Assembly: GCA_947095585.1 (NCBI GenBank)
Contig: OX352763.1
Location: 47,707,481-47,771,480 of the forward strand
Origin: Nephrocerus scutellatus
Taxonomy: Eukaryota > Arthropoda > Insecta > Diptera > Pipunculidae
DNA length: 64,000 bases
Direction: 5' to 3'
Part shown: in pieces, positions 43,449 to 55,666 of the stretch
Layout of the letters: every line of letters begins with the position of its first letter
Position numbering within the stretch: position 1 is the stretch's first letter
Notes under the pieces: model-generated
The model's input: only the letters and a program-made list of their open reading frames with translations
Databases searched by the model: none
Told to the model about the DNA's origin: nothing
Position numbers and translations under genes: made by a program

Positions 43449-44468
43449 TCGACATCATAGAATTAATAATGTTTGTTCAATCGCAAATTCAAAATAACTG
43501 CGGCAGACGCATTAAGAAACTTTTCGTTGTTGTGTATGAATAACTAGTGCACTTCAAATTTAATTAAAAACTACGTATTAATAACGCAGAGAAAACAAAT
43601 CGACCCGCAATTAACAGATGACCATTCCACCTAGTGATGAGCATAATTGGTCTTGGTCTTGCAGACTGCAAGACTGCAGACTGCATTTAAAGTTACGTAA
43701 TTTCTCTGTTGACATTTTTTTTTAAACCTACATGTGTCGTATGTTTATTTGTATACGAGTAGGTACATATATAACAAAACCAAACTTAAAACCTCAGACA
43801 AAAGATCTTCAGCGAGTCTTTTGTGTTATATAGTATTTACAGGAATATGTATGTATGTTTATACACTTATAGATTGCTATTTCCTTATAATTTTATATTT
43901 TTGGGTTTTTCTTGTTATAGGTTTTTTCATGCGAGTCATATAAAAAAAAGACGTCAACAAAGACGTGTATGTCATGGCATCAGTTGCAAATAGAAATGTT
44001 GAAATTGACTGAGTTCTTCTGACATAATAAGTCTAGACTTTCTTGAACAAATTTTTTTCGAATTAACCTCTAAGCATAAATGTTGATAGTTTTGTGTGTA
44101 TATAGGGTGTCCCCTTATTAGTTCTCATTAATTTGGGAAATGATTCTTGGGTATATTCTAAGAAAAAAATCTTTCTGCAGTAAGGGTCTTTCTCCAATGT
44201 TGACATGATTTATCGGGGATATAAGAAAAAGCTTAGTTTGGCGCGCCATGACCCATGTTAACAGAAATTGTTTGTAGAAGAAATACTAGGCATTGTAACT
44301 ACGGTTAAATAAAGTTGTTATCTTGTTTAAGTCTTCAGATATTCAAGTTCAATGCCCGTTCTAGTTTTCTTCCCCATGCTAATTTTTGATTTTGACGTCA
44401 ATTTTCTCCAGAAAATGCGTAATAAACATAACGTTTTACTAATTTTTCTTATGAACGTAACAGTAATA

Positions 44469-44765
44469 ATAATAATAATAATATTTGGCGCTACAGATCA
44501 TTGCGGTCCAAGGCCTAACTTCTCGCGACCATTTGTGCTGCACATGTTAATTTTTTGGACACAAATGGAAGGGACCTACAATTTAAGGCCGGATCCGGCG
44601 AATTGAGAAGCTTTCCGTGACAAGGTATTTATTACTCTCGGAACGTTTGTCACCCATTCGCGAGAGGTGGGACAACGTGAAAAATACTTTTTGGTGTTGC
44701 TGGGATTCGGACCTGAACCTGCTGCGCAGCAGCCATGTGCACTACCACTGAGCCACGGTGCCCAC
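44469..44765 (-). mobile_element. tRNA-derived SINE copy 4, intact
   Basis: A 16-bp target duplication GAACGTAACAGTAATA is present at 44,453-44,468 and 44,766-44,781. Minus-strand A box TGGCTCAGTGG (44,745-44,755), B box variant GGTCCGAATCCC (44,702-44,713), body GGAACG...AGCTTCTCAATTCG, and a (TTA)n tail at the left. Confidence 0.9.
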
Positions 44766-45039
44766 GAACGTAACAGTAATACAAATATATTATTTCACGT
44801 GTAATCCCCTAGAGAAAATATAGATGTCGAACTGCCACTCATAATATCAGCGATCCCAAAAACTATGGGATGATATAGAGATGATAGCGGTCTATTTTAA
44901 GTAATATGTGTACCAACTAACAAGTTTAGTTAAAATTGAGCAACGCGTTCCACAATTATGCTGGAACAAAAATTTGTACATACATACAACCATTTATACA
45001 TACTTATATAGTTATTATTCAAAAAATAATTTATTCTGC

Positions 45040-45160
45040 AAGACCGCAAGACCAAGACCAAGACTCAGGCTGCAAGACCAAGACCAAGACCAAGACTAAT
45101 GGCACGAATGCAAGACCAAGACCAAGACCAAGACCGGGATGAAATGGTCTTGGTCTTGCG
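45040..45160 (+). repeat. AAGACC repeat block of the hAT-like element
   Basis: More than a dozen AAGACC units, partly as AAGACCAAGACC, broken by CAGGCTGC and TAATGGCACGAATGC. A complementary GGTCTT set is at 43,655-43,668. Related short motifs occur at 47,250 and 21,040. Confidence 0.8.
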
Positions 45161-45176
45161 TTTGCTCATCACTATT

Positions 45177-47190
45177 CCACCCATGTTTGAGCATAAGACC
45201 TGCCACAAGGCCAGCTGGGTGTCAACTGACAGGCAATCATCATCCAACCAAATCGACCATGTGGCGATCAGCCGACGTTTTAGGAGCTGTCTTTTAGACG
45301 TACGAAACAGACGAGGAGCTGACATGGGATGGTACGGGATCATCACCTTACCTTACGTACCGCATCAGTTCAAAGAATCCGCAATATGATCCGAACGCCT
45401 AGGTATAACATCGACCGGCTAAAGATCCCCTCAGTACGCCAACAATTATGGGATCATTTATCGCAAGGAGTGAAAGCAATCATCAGCTCATTGCCGACAA
45501 CCATCCAGGAACATTGATAGGCTGTGAAAAATGTTTTCACATCTGGAGCAGAAAGTATTGTTGGTAGAAGCCAGTCAAGGCACAGCACGTGGCTTACCGA
45601 AGATACCTGGAGGCGGATTGAAGAACGTAAGCTACTAAAGGCTCGTATTGTAGATATCACAGCAGCAGCGAGAATCGAGCTAGAGTCCCTGTTTCGAAGC
45701 AAAATGAGGGAAGTGCAGTGTAGTGTAAGACGTGACAAACGTAACTATATTAACAACCTGGCCTCAGAAGCAGAGAAAGCAGCGAGCAGGTGCGATAGCA
45801 GAACCGTTTACAGAATCACAAAAGGGCTGACAGGTGGTCACCGCTCTAGCCAACATCCGGTGAAACCCTAGTTTCAGATGAGGATCAGCTCAAGCGATGG
45901 AAGGAGCATTTCTCTACGGTTCTTTAACGTGTATTTGCTAACGATATGCACTCAAATCAAACGGAACAATTTCCCGAATTCGCACCTCAACTCCCAGTAA
46001 AGATGAGATCGCTACCGCGATTAACGCACTAAAGAATAACAAGTCGGTAGGACTAGATGGTATACCCGCAGAGCTTTTGCGTGCCGCTCCAACAACATCA
46101 GTTCAATTTTATATCCTCTTGTAGAGAGAGCTTTGGATGCAGAAAGTTTCCCGACGAGTGGAAGAAGGGAATGATTGTCAAGCTCCCTAAAAAAGGTAGT
46201 CTTATGGAGTGCGAAAACTGGAGAAGCATTTGCGTTCTTCCTGCAGTTGCAAAGGTAATAGCCAAAGTAGTACTTAGTAGTACTGGTAGTAGCGAATTAA
46301 GGAACATCTGGAAGATACACTCGATGCCGAATAAGCAGGTTTCCGCACTGGATCCTCCTGTGTAGACCACATAAACACCCTGCGGATCATTATTGAACAG
46401 TGCGTTGAATTCCGATCACCACTGCCCCTGCTATTCATCGATTTTGAGAAGGCGTTTGACAGTGTCAACAGATAGTTTATCTGGCTCGCCTTGCGCAGGT
46501 GAGGTATACCCGATAAACTAATAGCTATTATCAAAGCAACCTATGATGGCTCTAAATGTCATGTGCTGCATAAAGGAAAGCTGTCAGAGGAATTCGAGAT
46601 CCTAAGTGGGGTACGAAAGCTAAGCTAACATAGGCCAAAATAGAACTTTATAAAGCCATGAGAGCATTCGTCATTCCAAATAAACTCATACGACTATGAC
46701 ATTGACCATGACCAAAGTTATAAGCCAAGTAAAAATATCCGGATCACTTTCAAGCATATTAAACATCTAAAACGGACACCTACAATTGGATGGACTGGCT
46801 TGTATACTCTTTAAAATGCGAGCAGAAGATCTAACATTGGTTCCTCGATTAAGATAATGTAGCGCGAGTTTGAAGTAGTGCAATTCTGGTCAATTTTAGC
46901 AGCCGATAAACGTATGAAACCACAAAACGCGCACAGTTGGTCAAAGTCAACAAATCCTACTTTTATCTGTTTTCAAATCCAGGAATTTAACGAAAACATC
47001 CAAGATGCTGGTGTCTAAGGCAATGGTTATAGCAGTACTTACATATCCGAATCCGGTTGTTACCAAAAAGATTCTGAGCTCTTAGGAAATTTATACGCAG
47101 AGTTGTTGGCCTCGCATGCAAAGGAAGGCAATTCTGGAGACTGTATACTAGAGGAAGGCTCCGATTGGCAGAACACATAAGAAAAGTCTT
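45177..47190 (+). pseudogene. RTE-type LINE fragment, plus strand
   Basis: The start matches the endonuclease tail ('FEHKTCHKASWVS', 'NQIDHVAISRRF', 'LLDVRNRRGAD'). The linker (45,524-45,871) has 'RRDKRNYINNLASEAEKAA'. RT starts at 46,057-46,365 with 'FPDEWKKGMIVKLPKKG' and continues to 'FIDFEKAFDSVN' (46,440-46,470) and 'GIPDKLIAIIKATYDG'. After a break at 46,617 a more diverged RTE C-terminal part follows to 47,190. Same family as 54,592-58,620, which it complements. Many frame breaks. Confidence 0.8.
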
Positions 47191-47194
47191 TTAG

Positions 47195-47619
47195 ATGATA
47201 AAGTCATTTTATTTGCAAACCCAATACCAAAACCGAGTTACCTTCGTCTTGATCTTGCGTTTGCTTATCAGTAGTAGTACCAATCCTATAGTTTTTAAAA
47301 AGGATCCCAAAGCGACAATCAAACGAAACAGAACAAACAAGTACGCAAAAATGGGACACACCGTTTGTTGTACAATAAATAAGCCAGCATTCTTCTCTTA
47401 CAATATCACCTTTCTAACCTCATAAAAGTATCAAAAATGTTAAATAATCTACAGCGCTCCGCACAGAAATAAGACAAAAGCCGAAAGCCAAATCGGGCCG
47501 CTGTAGCTGTCATCTGTCGTTTATTTTTGTGAAACGAAACAACAAGCACAAGAAATTCACTTTGCAGTAACAATGTTCAACGAAAAAAACTTTATTTGAA
47601 GTACGAAGAATTTATTAGA
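47195..47619. other. Interval without a recognised gene
   Basis: At 47,247 CGTCTTGATCTTGCGTTTGC plus CTTATCAGTAG resembles the right end of the hAT-like element at 45,150, so a second, solitary end may be present. Nothing else is recognised. Confidence 0.35.
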
Positions 47620-48815
47620 AAAAAACAACCCATAAAAATTAAAATTTTTCATGTAAATTCTCTAAAAGGAGATACATATGTGTGCAAAGTTTCAACCGCA
47701 TTAATTTGGAAAAAAATAATATAAGTGCCCCTTTACTTCAAAATGCTTACAAAAACTGTTGTCACCGGAGATACACATGTGTAAAAAAAATGTATGTGAG
47801 GCCCCGACCTTGAGCCCGATCACTTCCAAATTTCAATAGGAAGGGTTGGCTTAAGAGATACACATGTGTTGAAAATTTGAAGGAAACTGGGCTAAAAATA
47901 TTTATATGGGCCTCAGGGCCCTCAGGGCCCGGTCACAACAAAAAGTTTACAAAAAGTTTTGTCCATCGGAGATACACATGTGTTTAAAATTTGAAAAAAA
48001 TCAGGATAATTTTTAAAAAAAATTTATGGACACACCCTCGTGCCTCATTGCTCGTTTACAAAATTTTACAAACAGTTTTGTCCATCGGAAATACACATGT
48101 TTAAAATAAGAAGAAATCGGGCTAATTAAATTCTCTATATTAACTTCGCGTGCACGTGGCTGGCTGGGTGGCTGGGTGGCTGGCTGGGTGGCTGGTCAGA
48201 TTTTCTGATCAATTTTTAACCCCTTTCCCATAGACCGATTTTCATGAAATTTTGTACACATGTGTATTTCCGGTGACAATACTTTTTATTAAAATTTGAG
48301 GCCCCTCGAACCTCGGGCTCCCATACAAATATTTTACAAAATTTACCCGATTATCTTTAAATTTTGTACACAGGTGTGTCTTCGATGGAAAACACTTTTT
48401 GTAAAAATTTGGAGTGATCGCCCCACTGGGGACCCTCATATACAATTTTTAAATATCGCTATATCGCATCAGACCACGGCAAAGTCTGAGCTCTGTGCTT
48501 TGTGTGCAGCGCTGTTCGCTGCCGCTGCGTCATTTAGTGGATGATTTTGCCACAAAACGAGCACGCAGTGTGTGGGTGTATCCCCGATTAGAGAATTTAC
48601 AAGAAAAATTTTAATTTTTATGGGTTGTTTTTTTTAATATTTTTTTATAGGTAACCCTCGGGTCTCAGTTCAAAAATTTTACAAACATTTTTATCCATCG
48701 GATACACAGATGTGTTTAAAATTTGAAGAAAATCGGACTAATTTTTAAAAAATTTATATGACCACCTGGCCCTCAGGTCCCTTTCACACCAAAAATTGTA
48801 CAAAAAAATTTGTCT
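47620..48815 (-). mobile_element. HINE-11, minus-strand copy split by HINE-12
   Basis: It starts with AACAACCCATAAAAATT and GTAAATTCTCTAA, followed by core repeats with GGAGATACACATGTG. It breaks at GGGCTAAT (48,125) and resumes at 48,636 with further minus-oriented core repeats to about 48,815. The head end is missing. Confidence 0.75.
48126..48635 (+). mobile_element. HINE-12, complete type III copy
   Basis: TTAAATTCTCTATATTAAC, CGCGTGCACG, (GGCTGGGT)n, two core blocks, the type III segment (CGCTGTTCGCTGCCGCTGCG), GATTAGAGAATTTAC and TTTTTATGGGTTG. It is inserted in opposite orientation into HINE-11 and is close to array units A-E but not identical. Confidence 0.8.
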
Positions 48816-48819
48816 GCGG

Positions 48820-49788
48820 TAATAAATAAAACAAAATCAAAACAGTTCATTGTCGTATACTCGTATAAAGGATGTTTAATTAAGTTTACATTTCTACACT
48901 AAATTATTGTTTTTTATTTTTGTATGAAAATTTTTCGCCTTTAACCTATAAAAACAGTTTTTCTTAAAATCCCTTTAAAGATTTTTGGAATAACCATATG
49001 AATAAGTAAGCACAAACTGCTTAAAGCTGTAACGTGAATCAGTTCCTCAGTCTCAATAGCCTACACTTCCATGGTCTATTTGATCTGGAGAAATATTGTG
49101 AACTATGGATTCAAACACTTTTGGAAATTCAATATGCCAGTGCTGCTTAATTTGACCGACCCGAAGGCGCAACACAATTTCAGTTGATCACATTGTTCAC
49201 ATGTTCAGTATGACAAGCTTGCCGATCGGCAAAAATAAAAGGTTTAAGTCGACAAGTGGTCAACTTATGGTCGGCCTTAGTCGTCTCAGTTGCAGTTGTC
49301 TTCTCTTACAGGTACAATTTTATGAATGTCGATGTTCCCAATAGTAACGCACTATCCTCCATTCAGCATCTACTATAAAGCAAACCAAAGTAAAAAACAT
49401 CAGGTCGAAAAACAGGTATTTCTCCATAGGATGTGTACTCGTAGTATATTAGGTACCTCAGCACATAGTCCCGATTGAGCGTACAGTGTTCACAGTTGTT
49501 GATGGCAAATGTAATTGATTTTGGCTTTAATAGGTTTTTACACCTTCTTGAATGCTTTACTGTAGATGATTCTCAATAGATATAAATTGCGTACGCAATG
49601 TTCAAAGCGAAAGTTCAAATTCAATTTCTACTTTTTTGCCATAATACGTTATCAATTTGTGTTAAATCCGATCAGTAATAGACTATATTAAAAGTTAGTT
49701 CAGCTTAATGAATATTTTTTTTAAATTTAATTTACAGTATCAGTATAATCTGGCAAATATTCAGTTTATTCGTGAAATCATTCCTTAA
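48820..49788. other. Interval without a recognised gene
   Basis: A+T-rich sequence with no open frame over 60 codons and no transposon ends that I can recognise. Confidence 0.4.
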
Positions 49789-49789
49789 T

Positions 49790-50010
49790 AAAACAACCCA
49801 TAAAAAAATTTTTTTTCGTGTAAATTCTCTAACCGGGAATACACAATGTGCAGTTTGAATAAAATCGGGTAAATTTTTTAAAATAGCCCCCCGACCCCGT
49901 GGCCCGAGGGGCCCCAAATTTTATTAGAAAGTGTTGTCATTGGAGATACACATGTTTGCAAAATTTCAATGAAATCGGGCTTTAGGAAGTTGGTTTCAAC
50001 TTTTAAATAA
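49790..50010 (-). mobile_element. HINE-13, truncated minus-strand copy
   Basis: AACAACCCATAAAAA, GTAAATTCTCTAACC, then two core blocks (GGAGATACACATG). It stops at GGAAGTTGGTTTCAAC without the head. The GGCCCGAGGGGCCCC block is typical of the core repeats. Confidence 0.75.
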
Positions 50011-50843
50011 ATTTTTCTTTTAAATTTATATTTTCTAATCTAAAATAGATTTTTATTTGTCCATCCATACCTATGTATGCTCTCATAACAGAAGCTGGGA
50101 ATAAAGCATATAAAACAACGTTTAAAAATCACAAAAGCTCTTGTTATAAACGAGTTAGTATATTTAGCTTCTGATTACGTCGGTTGCCATTATTAGGTTT
50201 ATAGAATATAATGGATGTACTACTGTACACGTATTATTTAAAAAAAAAGTTGATTTTTGCGCTTAAATTAACTGCATATTTATTCTACCTCGCGTTGACC
50301 AACCAGTTCGTGCTGTAAGGAAAGCGGATGGAACATTACCTCTATATTATAGGTATATATATTTAATATTAGAACCTCATATCATTGAATGCATTTCAAC
50401 CGTGATGGAACCGCCATTCACATTATAGCATAGTAACCGGAAAACAAAAAAAAATAGGAAAGAAAAAGTAAGTATTGCGATTTAAAAAGTGTGCGCCTCT
50501 TGAAATAATTTGCTGCGATCATTGTCCGCAACGAACAGTGTCACTCGGTCTATTAAAGTCATTGCCCAATACTTATTTTCCTTTGAACAGTTTCCCCTAC
50601 ATAATGAAAATTGAACTTTCTCGTCTTTAAAATTTATGATTCGGTCTAAATACTCTAAATTGACTTTAGTTAGGCCTCTTTAAAGCAGAGCTCAAGGGCC
50701 ATGTCAAAATCATTTTTCAGACCTCTACGACAACGATTACGTGATTTCATCGAGTGACGACAATCGTCGAATTATATGTATACATGTAGAAAAACGGAGT
50801 TGAGATTGTAGTGACATTAGAAGAGTAATGCAATCAGCTGACA

Positions 50844-50905
50844 TCAATAATTGTTGTACACATACATATCATCACATGTAGATATGTGTACAACAATTAT
50901 TGATG
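50844..50905. repeat. Perfect 23-bp hairpin
   Basis: The arm starting CATCAATAATTG (50,844) is the exact complement of the arm ending CAATTATTGATG (50,905), 23 pairs with a 16-base loop. The size and loop resemble a pre-miRNA stem, but perfect pairing is unusual for animal miRNAs. It may instead be a small palindromic transposon remnant. Confidence 0.7.
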
Positions 50906-52026
50906 CATTGATTCATGTCTCATCGAATCGTTTGCGAAATCAATTCATTTGAAATTTTATTTAAGTGCAAGCTTCTTATCATTGGAGGTTCATGATCCGT
51001 GACAAATTGGCTCCCCGTACTAAGAGTCGGTATCCGTTTTAAAAACATTTAGTTTCAGCGGATGTTCTATATACTGTTGCCAATCAAAATCTACCAACCT
51101 ACAAGGAGCACATTCAACGTCCGCTCATTTGAAGGATCGACCGCTTTGTCTGCATTTCGGTGATCTGTGGCATTAATCAATTCGTGTTATGGCAATTATT
51201 GTACTGCAATGTATTGCTTAGACGAAATACGAAGTACGAGCTCCTTGCTGTCAATGTGCAGACGTTGATAATGATAATGATTGCAATCCCTTTACAACAT
51301 CGCACCCACACAATGTGGCTTTTATCGAAGCGAACCGATTCGATTCTTGTCCAGTTCTTCTATTGTGGGGACTATTTTATGCCGTTCATTGGCGGAGAAC
51401 TGAGTCGGCGACTGGTGGCTTGTTGCAATGACGAAGCCTTGGGTGTATACTAAAACGTATATATATGAGTGAGCCGTTTTTTATTTATTTATTAAAAAAA
51501 TTCTCTATGGAATTAGTGACACGTTGGCAATCGTTATGTCTTCCAGTCAGTGCCTTTGTTTGAGTAAACTGTAAGTGTACCGCTCCAATCAATGGGATAC
51601 GATTGTGTGGGTTTAAGATGGTTTCTCCGTTTAAGATTCCAATTATTTTTACTGACTTTTTTTCGTTTATTATATTGACAAGCAGACACTCGATCGGGAT
51701 CAATTTATATTTGCGGGAAAGGAGCATCAAAATGTGGCCAGTTTGTCACGAGGCCAGTTTCCAATCAATCATTTATCAGGAAAAATATCTAACTGAGTAT
51801 ATTTGAAGTTGTTTTTGTTTGCACATAGGCAGTTATTTTTTTTTTGTATAAATGCGTCAACAAAGGTAAAACCGAAACAAAACTGAAAAGAGGATAGGCC
51901 ACAAAGCCATGTTGCGTCATATATAATTATTATTGTGTGTGCTGTGCGAGTATGTTTACCAGCCGTTCTGAAAAACATATGTATGGCTACTAGAGTCTAA
52001 AAGCAATAATAAAATTAGTTTTATGT
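50906..52026. other. Interval with unrecognised short frames
   Basis: Open frames at 51,160-51,453 (plus, 97 codons) and 51,485-51,730 (minus, 81 codons, 'YKLIPIECLLVNIINEKKSVKIIGILNGE') overlap no known element. Their composition is protein-like, but I recognise no domain. I do not call genes here. Confidence 0.3.
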
Positions 52027-52029
52027 ATA

Positions 52030-52606
52030 GGGTTTTTCAATAAGAGCACTTAAACTTTTTTTTTGAATAAAACACAAACTATTCGACTTTTGAACTAACT
52101 TTTTTTTTATTAACGAATTTGAACATATACATATGATACATTTAAGTATGAAACTCGATATCTTTTGCATGACCACCGCGTGTACGTTTTACGAAGTGAG
52201 CCTCATCGCTGAAGATGATTTTTCGGTGAAAATCTGCATCATTTTCGATTTGCTCTTGAGCCCAATTCACGAATCGGCGTCGCTTCAAATGGTCAAACGG
52301 CTTTAGTTGTTGTGTCAGCTTGATCTTATACGGATGTAGGCCAAGATCTTTACGTAAAATCGATTGTCGAACGGGCTGGCTTGTTAAATGGACCGTAAAA
52401 TGGTCGTAATGCTCTTAAAGTAGCGGCAACAGAACGATTATTTTGATAAAAAATTTGCACGATTTGCAATCGCTGTTCACATGTGTAGCATTCCATGACG
52501 AAATGTATACTAATGAAATTTCCAAATGACAAAAGAACAATAAAAAATATGGCGTCGTTCGCCGTCCCTATCGGAGAAAAGTTGAAGCGCACCTATTGAA
52601 ACACCC
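52030..52606 (-). mobile_element. Internally deleted Tc1/mariner-type element
   Basis: TA borders at 52,028-52,029 and 52,607-52,608. Inverted ends of about 37 bp are similar (GGGTTTTTCAATAAGAGC left; GGGTGTTTCAATAGGTGC complement right). On the minus strand, 52,350-52,495 encodes an N-terminal HTH region ('CYTCEQRLQIVQIFYQNNRSV', like DUF4817). After a deletion, 52,140-52,350 encodes a catalytic segment with 'IIFSDEAHF', where the aspartate fits the first catalytic residue. About half of a transposase is missing. Confidence 0.85.
52350..52495 (-). pseudogene. Transposase N-terminal HTH fragment
   Basis: Reading starts near 52,495 with 'MECYTCEQRLQIVQIF' and 'SVAATLRALRPFYG', matching the DNA-binding domain of insect transposons annotated with DUF4817. 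It ends where the internal deletion begins. The continuing catalytic piece is in 52,140-52,350. Confidence 0.75.
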
Positions 52607-52609
52607 TAA

Positions 52610-53368
52610 ATAAGGAAGGCAAACTCACTTAAGGAATGATAGGTGGCAGAACAATTCTTAAACAGTGGAATTTTAGATTTCAGACAAATTGTTTTTGTTC
52701 AATCACCAAAATAATACTAAAATTTACGAAAACTTGCCGACATATCTAAATATCTGTTTGGCGCGATCTGAAAAACATCAAATATTCAAATAATATGACT
52801 GTAGCAGAATCCTTAAAACAGGAATTGATGAACATTTTTTTAGAGAGAGTGAATGCAAACTTTTGATATGAGTACGGAAACTATTTTGCGGTACGTACGT
52901 ATATGTATGTACTACTCGTTTCGAAAAGCTAAAATAAATGGGGTTACTTGCAAGTTAATTTTTTTTACCCACTCATCGAGCACTTTTAACATGTAAACTA
53001 TAAACACGGATCCCGGATCAGGAAGCGTTGACGGCAGATGAAGTTTCTGTAATGATTGTCAAACCCTATACCTTAAAAGGATTGATAAGACATTTAATTA
53101 TTTAAGAAGAACTGCGATAAGGCACCAGTATGCTCAAAACCTCCCGATGTAGGTACACGGTGGCAGAAAAGTAAAATAAGTTTTTTTAGTTTTTATTTTA
53201 ATTACATTTATTTTATTTTTTTTAATTTCTTTTGCACTTAACAGAATTCTCATAAGTGCTATACTTTTTGAGATAATTGCAAAAACTCGAAAAACTGTCT
53301 AATAAACTGCCACTTCCGGTTGGCCGATTTCCGTTAAAATTAACTGAGACCTTCCAATTTATGTAAAA
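52610..53368. other. Interval without a recognised gene
   Basis: A+T-rich, with T-runs near 53,170-53,230. No coding signal or transposon ends recognised. Confidence 0.4.
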
Positions 53369-53369
53369 G

Positions 53370-54591
53370 GCTTAAATGTGAATTGTCATCACCATCAATT
53401 TAGACGTCTTGGCATTAGAGTGGACAGAGACAGACAAACAGAGATTTTTTGACTCAGGAGATAAGGAAATATGCAAAAGTCCCGAGTTCGAAATTGTCAT
53501 GTGAAAAAAGTAAACGCAAGCCAGAAAAAATGCATCATGTACTGGAAAAGTCAATATATTCTCCTCACAAAGTGGGAGAAGTCATACATGCAAATTATAA
53601 CAGCCTCGATGACAGGTCTAAGACAACCGTTTTTGTCGACTTATTTGTGAATTATGTTCTCAATAATAGTATGTTTTCATCGAATGTAATTTACATTTAT
53701 TCTTTATTATATTTACAGCTCCGGAAGACATACAAGCACATCGTCCACTCTGGATTTCTTCCTGGCAACAACAAACTTCATCAACATTCTGCCAGAATAA
53801 TGGAATTATTCCTGTTTTGCGCATTTTGGAGCAACACACCACTACACTAGAACTACACATCAACTTTAGGAAAATCAAATGGAACCAGTTTGGGTCGAAA
53901 GTTGAACCTGAACTATCAATTCCAGAAGGGTGCAGAAATCTGGGGAAACCATTTATCACGACTGCGGAAATTCCTTCTTAGGATCTTCAACAGGACAACG
54001 ACAAATACAGTCAACGATGAATACTTGTCTATACTTTCGAAACTGTGTTGTACAGTTAAGATATATCGTCCATTTGTGCGGTGTTACCAGTAAGATGAAT
54101 TGACCAAATGCCGCCAGGACATCAAACCTGGCTCTGACTCTTCCAACTCTTTTCCGGAAACGTATTTTCTTTCCATATAAAATCATTTTTGGAGACCAAA
54201 TAGCATCCAGCCCTGCAGAAAAAGCCGAACCATTTGCCTGTCATTTCGAAAAGAGCTACCAAGTTTCGTGGAAGAGGTTGAGTGCCTTCGGGCGAAAGCC
54301 ACTGCTCAATGAATACTGTAGAGCGGTTTAGCGAAGAAAATCGAGCCAAGGCACCCGTAGACGATGATATAATTACCAGGAAAGCTGTTGTCAGCGATTT
54401 TATTATGACGGAAAATCTAGAATATCATCAGTTATTGACGGTATTTCCCTTTTTATTCTTAAAAAGCTGACGAATGTGGAGATTTTAATGTTAACCATAC
54501 CTTTCAACAACTGCCTTAGCAACGGTTACTTTCCAGACAACTAGAAGGTGCCCAAAGTCGTACCAGTTCCCATGAAAACTTTCCACTTCGG
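53370..54591 (+). pseudogene. LINE remnant interrupted by RTE
   Basis: The part at 54,450-54,590 reads 'MLTIPFNNCLSNGYFPD', stop, 'KVPKVVPVP', the start of a LINE reverse transcriptase where 'W' is expected in place of the stop. It breaks off where the RTE 3' tip begins. Upstream (53,449-54,100) open frames lie in the right direction but I cannot assign motifs with confidence. Confidence 0.5.
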
Positions 54592-55666
54592 CGTATCTTG
54601 TTTCTCTTATGTCCTGTATCCCCTTTTGGGTCCTAGGGCCTCTACTACGCCTACGCGCCATCGCGTGCGGTTCCTGGCAATGAGCTTCAGCTCTCTCCAA
54701 CTCTTCTCCAATTGCCGTGACTCCTCTTCAACTGTTCTGCGCCATGTATTTCTCGGACGACCCGTTCTTCTACCATCCTGAGATAACGGGTTCAATTGCA
54801 TTGCGTAGTTTGCTATGGAACTGTCGCCTTTTCGGTGTGTATGACCAATCCACTGCCACTTCCATCGTTGGATGGTTGTGCCTATTGGTTCCTGACCCGT
54901 TCTCTGGTAAAGATGTTCGTTAGAGATACGGTTAGGCCAGAAAACCCTTAAGATGTTCGTAGGCACCTATTTACGAACGTTTGTAATCTTTTTGTGATAG
55001 TAGCGGTCACCTTCCAAGTGCTGTACCCATACAACAGCACAGGTTCAACATTTGAGCGGAACAGTCGCAGCTTGGTGTTTAAGCTGATCGCATTGCATCG
55101 CCATATCATGGACATCATTCCAAACACCGAATTTGCTTTGCCGATTCGGTTGACAATGTCCTGTTCGGTTCCACCTTCGGTCGAGACAATACTCCCAAGA
55201 TATTGGAAACTCTCTACTCTCTCTACCGGCTATCCAGAAATGTTAACTTAAGTTAATGAGTTAGTGCCGTGGTTGATGATTTTGGTTTTGGCAGTATTAA
55301 TCTTCAAACCCACAACATTTGCCTCCCTCTCCACTTTTGTTGTCATTTGGTGCAGCTCCATAATTCTGTGTGAGAGTAAACAAACGTCGTCAGCGTAGTC
55401 CAGATGTTTCAGTTGAGATGTAAGAGTCCAATGAATTCCTCCGTTTCTAGTAGATAAAGCTGCGCGAAGTACAAAGCTAATCACCAACAAAAAAAGTATC
55501 GGCGATGGAATGCAACCTTGTCGTACCCCACTTAGGATATCAAATTCTTCTGACAGCTTTCGTCTGTGCAGCACATGACATTTAGAGCCATCATAGGTTG
55601 CTTTAATAATAGCTATTAGTTTATCGGGTATACCTCTCCTGAGCAAGGCTGCACCGAAGCTAGCCA

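Larger units (their letters stand above)
43635..45173. mobile_element. hAT-like non-autonomous element
   Basis: The left end TAGTGATGAGCATAA and the right end TTTGCTCATCACTA are inverted, and ATTCCACC or TTCCACC flanks both sides. The ends, the 7-8-bp target duplication and TAGTG fit the hAT superfamily. Subterminal regions carry GGTCTT / AAGACC repeats (43,655-43,685 and 45,040-45,160), likely places for transposase binding. No transposase is present, and an intact SINE (44,469-44,765) was inserted later. Confidence 0.7.
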
